From Bacteroidia bacterium (GTDB taxonomy: Bacteria > Bacteroidota > Bacteroidia > Chitinophagales > Chitinophagaceae), in the NCBI GenBank assembly GCA_030426665.1, contig JAUHYD010000004.1:41598-105597 (forward strand): DNA of 64,000 bases, read 5' to 3'. Below the pieces are notes generated by a model, which worked only from the letters and a program-made list of their open reading frames with translations, searched no databases and had not been told where the DNA came from. The translations under genes were made by a program, and so were the position numbers. Positions 1-8,986 of the stretch are shown here, piece after piece (position 1 is the stretch's first letter; every line of letters begins with the position of its first letter).

Positions 1-14
1 AACAAATACACTAT

Positions 15-527
15 ATGAAAAATAGAATCTCTGCTTTTAAGGCAATCTTAGCGATTTCCTCTGTGTCTGTACTTTTCTCCTGTACAAAAAGTAAGGACAA
101 CAACACTGACCAATTAGCCTCTCTGGGCACCGCTACCATTACAGGTAGGGTAACTGCAAGAACTGTAGACACTGTTGGTGCCGACAACAATCAAATAGTT
201 CCGAGTGGAATTGTTGTAAATGCCTGGATAGACACACGCGACTATGTACTAAATGATATGTCCGGAACCACCTATGCTAAACGGTACTTCAGCACGACAA
301 CAAATGAGTCCGGTAGTTACATTCTGACTGTTGATGTTTCAAAATATAAGTCTGCAACCATACATATAGAGCCGGCCCCTTTTGAGAAAGACGTGCTAAA
401 AAAATATACCAGTGGCGCAAACTTTGGTGAAATATACTACGAAAGAAAAGTGTTTAACAGCAGCACTGTGCCGAATATGACCATCAATAGCAATGATAAA
501 TTGATTAAGGATATATCCTATAACTAA
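15..527 (+). CDS. Putative lipoprotein, unknown function
   Basis: The 170-residue product starts with a lipoprotein signal peptide: a basic N-terminus, a hydrophobic stretch, and a lipobox-like VLFSC with Cys at about residue 23. It should therefore be lipid-anchored in the envelope. The mature part has the composition of a small beta-sandwich of the carboxypeptidase-regulatory/CNA-B kind (ATITGRVTAR near residue 40, then an ESGSYILTVDV strand). That reading is an inference from pattern and no catalytic motif is visible. It lies 55 bases upstream of an outer-membrane barrel gene on the same strand, so the two may be co-transcribed. Confidence 0.6.
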   Translation: MKNRISAFKAILAISSVSVLFSCTKSKDNNTDQLASLGTATITGRVTARTVDTVGADNNQIVPSGIVVNAWIDTRDYVLNDMSGTTYAKRYFSTTTNESGSYILTVDVSKYKSATIHIEPAPFEKDVLKKYTSGANFGEIYYERKVFNSSTVPNMTINSNDKLIKDISYN

Positions 528-582
528 TTGCGACAACTTACACAGTTAACTAACATCAATCACTTTCCACAAAACAATAATA

Positions 583-1506
583 ATGAAAAATACACTTGCT
601 ATTTATGCAGGATTAATGCTATCCGGGTTTACTGCATTCGCTCAAACAGAAGCAACGGAAACAACTGCATCCGATACACACAGTTTTAAATCAGTTCACG
701 GACATGAAGTATTGCCGCAAAAAGGAGATTGGGGACTTGGTGTTTCGGCAACGGGCTTTCTCGGTTATTTTGGTAACCTAATGAACGGAAACAACGCCGC
801 TCCTACCTTTAACAACGCCAATGGCCCAAGTGCTTTTTCGATAGGCAACCTGGGCGGAATGGCAGTGATGGGAAAGTATATGCGCACGTCTACACTCGCA
901 TACAGAGTGCGTTTTCAAGCGAACTTTGGTAGTGTTACTAACCGAAACTTTGTCGCTAAGAGCTTACCAACTCCGGATCCGCTCAATCCCATATTAGTTG
1001 AAGACAGTAGAACCACAAGTTCACACGTCGTGTTGTTGTCTGCCGGCTTTGAGAAGCGCAGAGGAGCGGGTCGGCTTCAGGGGTTTTATGGTGCTGAAGC
1101 TATCGTAGGAACTGCCGGCGGTAAGGCGGTCTACTCTTACGGAAACGGGTTCAGCATAGACTATCCGGCACCAGTAACTACTACTAACTTTGATAATGGC
1201 AATTCGTCAGCAGTTTCTACACGTACAAAGGAAAACTTTTCCGGTACGACGATGCTATTTGGCGCTCGTGGCTTTGCCGGTGTTGAATATTTCTTTGCGC
1301 CAAGAATGTCTCTTGGGGGCGAAGTTGGTTACACACTTGGATTCTCAACCAATTCAAAGGGGTACAATACCACTGAACAATGGAATAGCGGTGGCAGTAC
1401 TACAGCAACAGTAACGACCGACAAATACCCGAACTCAGGACTACGATCTTTTGGTGCCGGTTTGGATAACGTAAATGCCGGTATTAATCTGCATTTCTAC
1501 TTTTAG
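583..1506 (+). CDS. Outer-membrane beta-barrel protein, unknown function
   Basis: The 307-residue protein has a signal peptide ending near AFAQ (residue 21). It then shows alternating polar/hydrophobic Gly-rich strands typical of an 8-12-strand barrel (GDWGLGVSATGFLGYF, GGMAVMGKYM, FGARGFAGVEYFFAP). It ends in INLHFYF, an aromatic C-terminus favoured by BAM substrates. No ligand or enzyme motif is recognisable. It follows a lipoprotein gene and is followed by a strong terminator, so it closes a transcription unit. The general class is firm and the function is unknown. Confidence 0.7.
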   Translation: MKNTLAIYAGLMLSGFTAFAQTEATETTASDTHSFKSVHGHEVLPQKGDWGLGVSATGFLGYFGNLMNGNNAAPTFNNANGPSAFSIGNLGGMAVMGKYMRTSTLAYRVRFQANFGSVTNRNFVAKSLPTPDPLNPILVEDSRTTSSHVVLLSAGFEKRRGAGRLQGFYGAEAIVGTAGGKAVYSYGNGFSIDYPAPVTTTNFDNGNSSAVSTRTKENFSGTTMLFGARGFAGVEYFFAPRMSLGGEVGYTLGFSTNSKGYNTTEQWNSGGSTTATVTTDKYPNSGLRSFGAGLDNVNAGINLHFYF

Positions 1507-1535
1507 CAGAATAACGTAAATCTATACAGACTTTT

Positions 1536-1566
1536 TAGCCTCCGGATGTTCCGGAGGCTATTTTTG
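1536..1566 (+). terminator. Rho-independent terminator after the barrel gene
   Basis: A perfect 10-bp GC-rich stem (TAGCCTCCGG / CCGGAGGCTA) with loop ATGTT is followed by TTTTT. It starts about 30 bases after the stop of the barrel gene. Confidence 0.85.
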
Positions 1567-1668
1567 TTTGAGAGGTTTCCTGATTAAAGACTTGTTGCAC
1601 TTAACGGTGTTACCACCGACTACTCTGGTCAGGCGTGGCGTCTTCGACTTAACGAACAGTAGGGGCAT

Positions 1669-1697
1669 AAAAAAAGAGAGCGGTAACCCGCTCTCTT
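1669..1697 (-). terminator. Rho-independent terminator of the zinc-ribbon gene
   Basis: Read on the minus strand, a 9-bp stem AGAGAGCGG / CCGCTCTCT with a 4-base loop is followed by a T7 run. It sits about 20 bases after the minus-strand stop codon at 1716. Confidence 0.85.
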
Positions 1698-1715
1698 CAA
1701 TTCATTTAACTAAAC

Positions 1716-2471
1716 TTAATCGATTGTTACTTTTTCGTTCAGGTCAGAATCTACCAATATGCGGCCGCAATGTTCGCACACGATAATTTTCTTGTGCATG
1801 CGAATTTCGCTTTGTCTCTGAGGAGGAATAACATTAAAACACCCTCCACAAGATTCACGCACAATCGGCACAACTGCCAACCCGTTGCGATAGCTGCTAC
1901 GAATACGCTCATAAGCAGTCAACAGACGCTCTTCAACGTTTTCTTTTGCAGCATTCGATTTTTCTGCGAGTATTTTTTCTTCCTTCTCTGTTTCAACAGA
2001 AATTTTCTCTAACTCCTTGCGCTTTGTAGCAAGCGTTTCCTCAACAAAAGCGATTTTCTCTTCGGTTCTCAGGCGAACATTTGTGCGTTCTCTTAGCTCA
2101 AAAGAAGCATCTCTGATGTGCTTTTCGTTAAGGCGCACCTCAAGTTCCTGCATTTCTATCTCTTTATTAATAGCTTCGAACTCACGGTTGTTCTTTACGT
2201 TGTCCTGTTGCTTTTCGTACTTCTTAATAAGAGCCTGAGCTTCTTTCTTTGCCTCGGTTTTTGTTTCAATAAAACCGTTGATGTTGTTGATTTCTGTATC
2301 AATGTTATTGATACGAGTCTGCAACCCCTCTATCTCGTCTTCGAGATCCTTTACTTCCATCGGTAGCTCACCTTTCAGTGTTTTGATTTCATCTATTTTA
2401 GAATCAATTTTCTGTAAAAAGAGAACAGAAGTCAGCCTTTCTTCAAATGAAAAGTCTTTAACAGTAGCCAT
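1716..2471 (-). CDS. Coiled-coil protein with C4-type zinc ribbon (CT398/DUF164-like)
   Basis: Residues about 20-180 are a long charged heptad-rich coiled coil. The last about 50 residues carry a zinc ribbon with two CxxC knuckles (CGGCF and CEHCGRIL), as in the widespread bacterial CT398-type zinc-ribbon family (zf-RING_7). The molecular role of that family is not settled; its members are usually treated as possible nucleic-acid- or protein-binding scaffolds. The gene begins 1 base after the Nif3-like gene ends, on the same strand. That two-gene order makes co-transcription very likely. Confidence 0.8.
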   Translation of the reverse strand: MATVKDFSFEERLTSVLFLQKIDSKIDEIKTLKGELPMEVKDLEDEIEGLQTRINNIDTEINNINGFIETKTEAKKEAQALIKKYEKQQDNVKNNREFEAINKEIEMQELEVRLNEKHIRDASFELRERTNVRLRTEEKIAFVEETLATKRKELEKISVETEKEEKILAEKSNAAKENVEERLLTAYERIRSSYRNGLAVVPIVRESCGGCFNVIPPQRQSEIRMHKKIIVCEHCGRILVDSDLNEKVTID

Positions 2472-2472
2472 A

Positions 2473-3573
2473 TCAGCAAAAATATTTTACAGGATTGGTG
2501 GATAAATTTGATAAAAGAACCGCAAAATTAGGGAATTTTTTTGTAAGTATTGACTCAAATATTTCAGATGTAAATTGTTCGCTTTCGTAATGTCCTATAT
2601 CTGCAATGATTATCTTTCCATCGGCATCAAAAAATTGATGATATTTATAGTCGCCGGTGATAAATATGTCGGCACCGCTACCAATTGCTGCCCCTAAAAG
2701 GAAGCTACCGGACCCTCCACATATAGCAACTTTACTAATCTTATTGCCCGAAAGTGCTGTATGGCGAATGCAACCTGTCTTCATCTGCTGCTTGATCAGG
2801 CTCAGCATTTCCTGTTCGGTCAGGGGTTCGGGTAAGTAACCTACCATTCCCGCTCCTTTCTGCTGTGCGGTATTAGAAAGGGCAATCAACTCATATGCAA
2901 CTTCTTCGTATGAGTGTGCCGACTTTAGCGCACTCAATACAGCCGACGTAGCGTGTTGCGGCACTATCACCTCTATTTTGACTTCTTGCTCACTAATGCG
3001 CTCACCGCCGGCAGTTCCAATCGTTGGGTTTGCATTTTCAGACGCCCTGAATGTGCCGGTACCCGGTGTATTAAAGCTACATTCGCTGTACTCACTGATA
3101 TTCCCGGCACCTGCTGCGAACATAGCATCCCTGATTATATCGGCTTCTTCAATGGGTGCATATGTATATAGCTTAGATATTGTTCCGGATTTAGGTGCAA
3201 GTATGCGAGTGTTCACCAAGCCGAGCTTTTCCGCAAACTTTGCATTTACGCCATTATGGACATTATCCAGGTTTGTATGAGCCGCATAAATACAAATATC
3301 GTTTTTGATAGCCATGCGTACCACTCGCTCCACATAAGTACGATCGGAAACTTTCTTAAGACCTGAAAAAATCAGCGGATGATGGGCAACAACCATGTTG
3401 CAGCCCCGCTCTATGGCTTCCCTGATTATATCCTCAGTAACATCGAGCGAAATAAGCACTCCTGTTACTGTATCGGCAGCACTCCCTACCTGCAGTCCGG
3501 TATTATCATAGCTTTCCTGATAGACAGGGGGGGCAAATGATTCGATTTCGTTGATTATTTCTTTGACGGTCAT
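2473..3573 (-). CDS. Nif3-like dinuclear metal-center protein (DUF34/YbgI family)
   Basis: The 366-residue protein has the Nif3/DUF34 signature. Metal-binding histidines appear in MVVAHHPLIF (about residue 62) and AAHTNLD (about residue 98), with a C-terminal GDYKYHQFFDADGK and DIGHYESEQF pair completing the di-metal site. Members form toroidal hexamers. The length matches the long form, with an inserted PII-like (NGG-type) central domain at about residues 130-240. A GTP cyclohydrolase I type 2 label is common in databases but is not established as the function. It forms an operon with the downstream zinc-ribbon gene. Confidence 0.85.
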   Translation of the reverse strand: MTVKEIINEIESFAPPVYQESYDNTGLQVGSAADTVTGVLISLDVTEDIIREAIERGCNMVVAHHPLIFSGLKKVSDRTYVERVVRMAIKNDICIYAAHTNLDNVHNGVNAKFAEKLGLVNTRILAPKSGTISKLYTYAPIEEADIIRDAMFAAGAGNISEYSECSFNTPGTGTFRASENANPTIGTAGGERISEQEVKIEVIVPQHATSAVLSALKSAHSYEEVAYELIALSNTAQQKGAGMVGYLPEPLTEQEMLSLIKQQMKTGCIRHTALSGNKISKVAICGGSGSFLLGAAIGSGADIFITGDYKYHQFFDADGKIIIADIGHYESEQFTSEIFESILTKKFPNFAVLLSNLSTNPVKYFC

Positions 3574-3619
3574 AAAAGCTTTTTTGAGAAGTTGGCCAAT
3601 ATAAGTGAACTACTCACGG

Positions 3620-5089
3620 CTATGACACGGTGGCCACGCCGTCACGTGCTATTTGCTCTTGTTCTTCCTTGCTCTTTTTATCCAGGATGATGAGCATAGC
3701 CACGGGAATATAGAACAATGCGGCAACCTTGTGGGTTTCAATTAACTCTGAAAAGAAGTTGTTGATGAAACCAACGGCTATCGTCGTTACCAGACCGATG
3801 GTACAACATCGGTAAAATTTATCTTTGAATCTATGATATACTTTTTGCCCCTTCGCAAAAACAGCAACCATAAAGACTGCATAGAGCAACATAGCAGGCC
3901 AACCCTGCTCGACAAGCATATACAAAAAGTAGTTGTGCGTTGTGGATTGCTCCGGGTTTCGACTTACCCATGTCCGAAATGAGGTAACCGTATAGGGCTT
4001 GTAGTAGTAGTAAAATGTTCTGGGTCCATAACCCGTAACGGGCCTGTCGGTACTCATACGCACCGCTGCGACCCAACGGTATAATCGCTCCATAGAAGAC
4101 ATATCGGTTCCTCTGAATGTAGCGATAACATGATCTGCAAAGTTTTTGCGCATGTACGTGTGTTCGAAATCGGGGCGGAAGTCTATGTACTTATTGTTGG
4201 GTACCATGTAGCACATAAGCAGTATGATAACCGCATAAAAGCCGGGCATCACAAAATTGAGGAGCTTCATTCTTAAGGCTGCGGCAACTACCAACCCAAA
4301 TGCCAATGCCACAAAAGCAGCTCTTGCATAAGCAAACCAGATGCCGGCAATAAAAATAAGAATGGTGACTATGAGTGCAGATTTTATAAAAATGTTCCTT
4401 TTCCTGATAATAGGCCAGCACGTAATAGTGAGTAGCGGAAAGAACATAGAAATAACGGTGGAATAGTCAACGTGGTTGTAGTAGAGTCTGGTTATTGCCT
4501 TTTGTATCTTATAAAATGCAAAACCATACATGGAGTGATGTATCAGAATAACAATCACGGTCATCAGCATAGGTACGAGCAGTACCAAAAAGCCTTTAAC
4601 GAAATCTTTCTTTTCGCGGAATACCCAAAACGGGAAAACAAAGAAACAGACAAGCAGCCAGGTCTTTACAAGTAGGAACTTGAACGAGTAAAATAGCATT
4701 TTAGAGAAAACAACGGCTACTATCGTCCATACAAACTGCAGCACTACGATGAGAACCATGGGGTCTCGCCACCACCACTCCGGTAGTATTTTCGGGTTTC
4801 GGGCATATAATGCCACAAACAAACCCAGAAAGAGCCACATAATAGGCTGATCAGGTAAACTCAGCGACAGCGTATCGCCCGCAAAGAATAACTGAACGGA
4901 TGGCGGAATGGTAAAAAGGAATATCCAATAAGCTGTTTTCCAGTTCACCCCCATAAGCACTACATAGAGGTACGCAATGGGAGCAGCCAGGTAAATGTAA
5001 TTACCTGTATATGCTACCACAAAAATTGTGAAGAACAGCATCGCAAACGATGCTATAGAAAACCACTTATCTTGTATATAAGCAATCAT
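3620..5089 (-). CDS. O-antigen ligase/polymerase-like membrane protein
   Basis: The 489-residue polytopic protein has about 11-12 hydrophobic segments. It carries the Wzy/WaaL-type large periplasmic loop between late helices, with TGYGPRTFYYYYKPY, RNPEQSTTHNYFLYMLVEQGWP and the conserved HN..L motif of the O-antigen ligase/PglL family (Wzy_C). It would polymerise or transfer undecaprenyl-linked glycans at the periplasmic face. Its ATG abuts the stop of the upstream Wzz-like gene with no spacer, which indicates translational coupling. Polymerase and ligase cannot be told apart from sequence alone. Confidence 0.75.
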   Translation of the reverse strand: MIAYIQDKWFSIASFAMLFFTIFVVAYTGNYIYLAAPIAYLYVVLMGVNWKTAYWIFLFTIPPSVQLFFAGDTLSLSLPDQPIMWLFLGLFVALYARNPKILPEWWWRDPMVLIVVLQFVWTIVAVVFSKMLFYSFKFLLVKTWLLVCFFVFPFWVFREKKDFVKGFLVLLVPMLMTVIVILIHHSMYGFAFYKIQKAITRLYYNHVDYSTVISMFFPLLTITCWPIIRKRNIFIKSALIVTILIFIAGIWFAYARAAFVALAFGLVVAAALRMKLLNFVMPGFYAVIILLMCYMVPNNKYIDFRPDFEHTYMRKNFADHVIATFRGTDMSSMERLYRWVAAVRMSTDRPVTGYGPRTFYYYYKPYTVTSFRTWVSRNPEQSTTHNYFLYMLVEQGWPAMLLYAVFMVAVFAKGQKVYHRFKDKFYRCCTIGLVTTIAVGFINNFFSELIETHKVAALFYIPVAMLIILDKKSKEEQEQIARDGVATVS

Positions 5090-6058
5090 TTATCGTACTA
5101 CGGCATTTATCTTCCGGAAATAGGCCAATAACAATACATATATTGAACTAAAGAAGAATGATAACATACCTGCCGCTATAAGAGTAAGCATAGTGCCCAA
5201 ACCGGCAGGAGAAACAGGTGCTTTTGCCCGGGTAATCAACTTCAGGAAGTTCATGGCGCTGTTGGTAGTGGCATGAAACTCATTGAGTGCGGATATATAG
5301 TGTGCTCTATCAGATACCAACTGGTCTTTGATAGACTCAATATTCTGAATCTCTTCTACAGCCCGACCAAGACCTTTCTGACCGAATTTTACATTTTCAG
5401 CAATCATCGTTTCCCGGTTAGGGCTGAGGATGGAGTAAATGCCGTACTTGTCGCGCATTACTGCAAGCGAATCGGTGAGCGATGCAATAGAGCTGTCCAG
5501 CGTACCCAACTGCTCATTAATCGACTTATATATATCGTCTTTAATGTGTGTATAGTACTCTCGGTATGTTTCCTCTAATACCTGCACGGTCATATTGGCT
5601 ACATTGGCAGCGGTTTGTGCGTCGTAGGCAGTGTAGGAGATTTCAACATCTTTATATTCAGTGCGTTTGATATCGAAATACTTGCTGAATATTGTCATCA
5701 GTTCAGCATATCCCTTCGGTGTATTGATGTCCCTCTTATACACCTCCTGAAATTGACAATTTCTAATAATGCGACCACGAACTGTATCGGAACTGGCAAG
5801 TGCAAGTATCTTATCGACATCGTCATCGCCCCCGAAATAGTCCACATAACGGGTATCGGTAGCGCGGAAAAGCGTACTTCTGTCTCCATAGAGCGGATTA
5901 TTTACAAAAAAGCGGGCTTCCGCCTTATATTTTTTCTTTCTAATAACTAAAAAAACTGCCGCAAGTGCGATTCCGGCTATCGTAATAAGAATAATAAAGC
6001 GCTTTTGCTTCTGAATGGTCCTTATTATGTCAACAAGGTCAAAAGAGATATTTGTCAT
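5090..6058 (-). CDS. Wzz/chain-length-determinant family protein
   Basis: The 322-residue protein has one N-terminal TM helix (FIILITIAGIALAAVFLVI, about residues 18-37). A mostly helical periplasmic region with coiled-coil propensity follows (about residues 60-260), then a C-terminal TM pair region (about 275-310) after a Pro-rich ITRAKAPVSPAG segment. This is the Wzz/PCP topology, controlling polysaccharide chain length. It lacks the BY-kinase domain. It pairs directly with the downstream O-antigen-ligase-like gene, but no glycosyltransferases accompany them, so this is a detached two-gene module. Confidence 0.75.
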   Translation of the reverse strand: MTNISFDLVDIIRTIQKQKRFIILITIAGIALAAVFLVIRKKKYKAEARFFVNNPLYGDRSTLFRATDTRYVDYFGGDDDVDKILALASSDTVRGRIIRNCQFQEVYKRDINTPKGYAELMTIFSKYFDIKRTEYKDVEISYTAYDAQTAANVANMTVQVLEETYREYYTHIKDDIYKSINEQLGTLDSSIASLTDSLAVMRDKYGIYSILSPNRETMIAENVKFGQKGLGRAVEEIQNIESIKDQLVSDRAHYISALNEFHATTNSAMNFLKLITRAKAPVSPAGLGTMLTLIAAGMLSFFFSSIYVLLLAYFRKINAVVR

Positions 6059-6373
6059 TATATTAGTTGTATGCGTTTTAGACCGCTTAAAGGTAAGTCT
6101 ATTTTCAAAATACAGTCAAAACATTTTTTATAACTATGCGTTCAAACTGCATTAAATGACTAACGCAAATATTGCAAAATTATTATCAACGTTTTTGTTT
6201 TATGTAGTGGACTTAAAAGGTGGTGAGTAGGTATAGATTTATTCCTGTTATGTGTAGTCTTCAGGGTAAACAACCACGATTGGGAAACAACGCCGCAACA
6301 GCATCCATTAAATGGCAGCAACAATCGCTTGTGCGCCGGAAAGCCCCTTAAAGGCAGCTCCAATATATACTAT
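6059..6373. other. AT-rich intergenic stretch without a gene
   Basis: Between the Wzz-like gene and the accessory patch there is no convincing coding region. The stretch holds T-runs and a short GC-rich motif near 6340. A hairpin follows immediately (separate entry). The minus-strand promoter of the wzz-like gene should lie at its left end, but no exact TAnnTTTG box is visible there. Confidence 0.5.
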
Positions 6374-6400
6374 GAGCCGAATAAACAGTCTATTCGGCTC
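6374..6400. terminator. Hairpin, possible terminator
   Basis: A perfect 10-bp inverted repeat GAGCCGAATA / TATTCGGCTC has loop AACAGTC. The T-run is offset (TTTTT about 12 bases downstream), so terminator function is less sure than for the other hairpins here. Confidence 0.5.
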
Positions 6401-6487
6401 AATATTGCTTGCTTTTTAGCCAAATAAGTGTGTTTCATCGTACGAACCACCCGAACCGATATGCAATAATCTTTGTATTTTTATCGT

Positions 6488-7081
6488 ATGAAAGTGAGAG
6501 AGCCGGCAGTAGCATATAGCAAACAACATTATTCGATAGCTGAGTATCTGGAAATAGAAAATGCTGCTACCGAAAAGCATGAGTATTATAAGGGGGAAAT
6601 ATTTGCTATGTCTGGTGGGAAGTTGGCGCATAATAATATTTGTGGCAACCTCTATGCTTCTCTGTGGAACAAACTGAAAGGAAAACCATGCAAACCGTAT
6701 AATAGCGACACAAGAGTGCATATCGAAAAAAACACTCTGTTTACCTATCCTGATATTTCTGTGGTGTGCGGCGATGTGGTTACGCTGAATAATGATGACT
6801 TTAATGTGCTCAATCCGGTTATTTTGTTTGAGGTACTTTCTCCTGCCACCAGATGCTACGATAGGGGCGATAAGTTTTGGTTGTACCGCGACATACCAAC
6901 GCTCAAAGAGTATATATTGGTCGATTCAGAGAGGATGAACATAGGAGCTTACCACATAAATAATGACGGCAACTGGGAGCTGAAAGAGTACAATGCCCTA
7001 ACTGATGAGCTTACATTGCGCGCTATCAATACATCGCTTTCGTTGTCTGAGATTTATGAGGGGGTGAGTATTGATGGGTGA
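6488..7081 (+). CDS. Uma2-family PD-(D/E)XK nuclease-like protein (DUF820)
   Basis: The 197-residue protein matches the Uma2 restriction-endonuclease-like fold: [14 protein letters not shown] near the N-terminus, the acidic [10 protein letters not shown] (Asp ligand), and [20 protein letters not shown] supplying the E-x-S...D..K elements, then YILVDSE. The PD-(D/E)XK residues therefore look intact. The family is frequent in Cyanobacteria and Bacteroidota and is patchily inherited; its biological role is unclear. The ATG at 6488 was preferred to an in-frame TTG five codons upstream. It is the first gene of a small accessory patch. Confidence 0.75.
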   Translation: MKVREPAVAYSKQHYSIAEYLEIENAATEKHEYYKGEIFAMSGGKLAHNNICGNLYASLWNKLKGKPCKPYNSDTRVHIEKNTLFTYPDISVVCGDVVTLNNDDFNVLNPVILFEVLSPATRCYDRGDKFWLYRDIPTLKEYILVDSERMNIGAYHINNDGNWELKEYNALTDELTLRAINTSLSLSEIYEGVSIDG

Positions 7082-7178
7082 GAGGCGCTCACATCTGAAT
7101 ATCACCGAGCTCTATGAGAGAAAATTGACGGTATGGGCGAAAAAGTCTACTAGTTTCAGAGATATCTCACACCAGACT

Positions 7179-7694
7179 ATGAAAACTCAATACGAAAACT
7201 ACAACCAATACTCCGAAGATCGCCCCATAAAGCACATTCTCTTTTATATCCTATTGGTATTTAAGCTACTTTTTGGTGGTAAGGCTAATGGTCAGATTGC
7301 CATTAAAGAACTGCCAGGAGAAGGGTGTAATACATATTTTATTGCAAATATTTCTAAAGACAGTTTGTACTTTATATCGCAATGTATGTTCTGCGATGCG
7401 TATGAAGGTTGTATGAAAAATGTAACTTATGTAGACTCGATAGGCAAAAAATTAACTATTTACATATCTCATTCCAAGGATGACCTAGATTGGGTGGTAC
7501 CAAATTTGGCCATTCTACGTCCAGGTGACAGTATATCCTATCGCATTAGGAATGGAAGCTGTATTGGCTATGATCGCTATTTTGAGTTTTTCGCAAGACC
7601 ATTAAAAATAAAGAAATTAAAGCGAAAGTACAACATTAGAAAAGCAGTTAAAATAAAAGGATATTTTTATATATACAAATTAGATGAAATTTGA
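7179..7694 (+). CDS. Hypothetical protein with N-terminal membrane segment
   Basis: The 171-residue product, read from the ATG at 7179, has a hydrophobic segment IKHILFYILLVFKLLFGG at about residues 18-36. That segment could be an uncleaved anchor or signal peptide (GKANGQ follows). The rest contains four Cys in a short stretch (ISQCMFCDAYEGCMKN) and ends in a Lys-rich tail. An open frame continues upstream to an overlap with the Uma2 gene, but the short start fits a membrane-targeting N-terminus better. I do not recognise the family. Confidence 0.45.
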   Translation: MKTQYENYNQYSEDRPIKHILFYILLVFKLLFGGKANGQIAIKELPGEGCNTYFIANISKDSLYFISQCMFCDAYEGCMKNVTYVDSIGKKLTIYISHSKDDLDWVVPNLAILRPGDSISYRIRNGSCIGYDRYFEFFARPLKIKKLKRKYNIRKAVKIKGYFYIYKLDEI

Positions 7695-7876
7695 CCCAAT
7701 TGGCTTTCGAATCCTATGCGAGAGATTCGGTGCTGACGGAAAAAGCTAGGACGGAAACATCAAAAGCAACGGCAACAAGAGATTTACAATACCTCGCCGA
7801 AATCAAAGCACTCATTCCAAAGGGTGGTGGACGCAGCACATCCTATACTCTCAATATAAACATTGTAATGTCTTGA
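7691..7876 (+). pseudogene. C-terminal remnant of a Fic-family protein
   Basis: This reading frame of about 60 codons has no ATG start. Its SKATATRDLQYLAEIKALIP followed by KGGGRSTSY matches the C-terminal winged-helix end of Fic/DOC-type AMPylators of the kind with an HTH after the Fic core. The Fic catalytic motif (HPFxxGNGR) and everything upstream are absent; the preceding sequence belongs to an unrelated membrane protein. I read it as debris left by deletion or insertion in an accessory patch. Confidence 0.65.
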
Positions 7877-7895
7877 AATGGGATAACCCCTCACC

Positions 7896-8918
7896 CTAAA
7901 ACAACATCCCACCCTCAGTACCCTTTTTTCTGCCAAGATGTTTATACGCTTTTTCGGTTGCCTCACGTCCTCTTGGGGTACGCATTATGTAGCCTTCCTG
8001 TATCAGGAATGGCTCATATACTTCTTCTATGGTTCCTGCTTCTTCGCTGACTGCTGTGGCTATGTTGTTGATACCGGCAGGTCCACCTTTGAACTTGTCA
8101 ATGAGTGTCAACAGTATTTTATTGTCCATGTCATCTAGTCCGCTTTCATCTACATTCAGTGCTTTCAATCCGTGCTCTACTATTGCCATATCTATAACAC
8201 CATTGCCTAACACCTGGGCAAAATCACGCATACGCCTCAGTAGCCCATTTGCTATACGGGGAGTGCCACGGCTTCGTCCGGCTATTTCTAGTGCAGCATT
8301 AGAAGTAATACGCACATTAAGCACACCTGCGGCTCGTAAGAGTATGCCCTGTAATACTTCTGCATTGTAGTACTCTAAACGGGATTTGATACCAAAACGA
8401 GATAGAAGGGGAGCGGTAAGCAATCCGCTACGGGTAGTGGCTCCCACCATCGTAAACGGATTGATACTTAACTGAATAGACCGGGCAGATGGTCCGCTGT
8501 CTATCATTATATCTATTTTGAAGTCCTCCATTGCGGCGTAGAGGTACTCCTCTACAACGGTGCTCAAGCGGTGAATCTCATCAATAAATAATACATCTCT
8601 TGGCTCCAGACTGGTCAGTAGCCCCGCAAGATCTGCCGGTTTCTCTATCACCGGTCCGCTGGTTTCCTTTATCGATGTACCCAACTCGTTGGCTACAATA
8701 CGCGATAGGGTGGTCTTGCCCAATCCGGGCGGTCCGTGAAACAATATATGGTCAAGTGCCTCTCCTCGCTGATTGGCGGCCTTGATGAATATGCGCAGGT
8801 TTTCAATCAGCTTAGGCTGACCTGCAAAGTCTGCAATGGTTTGCGGCCGTATCGTATTTTCGTATTCCCGCTCCTGCGAACTTAATTCTTCAGAGGGCCT
8901 TACATGAGAACCTGACAT
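7896..8918 (-). CDS. ruvB: Holliday junction branch-migration ATPase RuvB
   Basis: RuvB is the AAA+ hexameric motor that drives RuvA-bound Holliday junctions in recombination and repair. Walker [11 protein letters not shown] is at residues 61-70 and Walker B is [11 protein letters not shown]. Sensor 1 is MVGATTR, and the arginine finger and C-terminal winged helix are [13 protein letters not shown] followed by the [17 protein letters not shown] region. The length of 340 residues is typical. The start was set at ATG 8918 (MSGSHVRP), not at the TTG eight codons upstream. It is divergent from mqnB with 68 bases between starts. Confidence 0.97.
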   Translation of the reverse strand: MSGSHVRPSEELSSQEREYENTIRPQTIADFAGQPKLIENLRIFIKAANQRGEALDHILFHGPPGLGKTTLSRIVANELGTSIKETSGPVIEKPADLAGLLTSLEPRDVLFIDEIHRLSTVVEEYLYAAMEDFKIDIMIDSGPSARSIQLSINPFTMVGATTRSGLLTAPLLSRFGIKSRLEYYNAEVLQGILLRAAGVLNVRITSNAALEIAGRSRGTPRIANGLLRRMRDFAQVLGNGVIDMAIVEHGLKALNVDESGLDDMDNKILLTLIDKFKGGPAGINNIATAVSEEAGTIEEVYEPFLIQEGYIMRTPRGREATEKAYKHLGRKKGTEGGMLF

Positions 8919-8986
8919 TGGGATAAAATTACAAAAAGGCAACGAACAATATCACTACCCGTCCTGTTACTTTGTAATATTGTACT

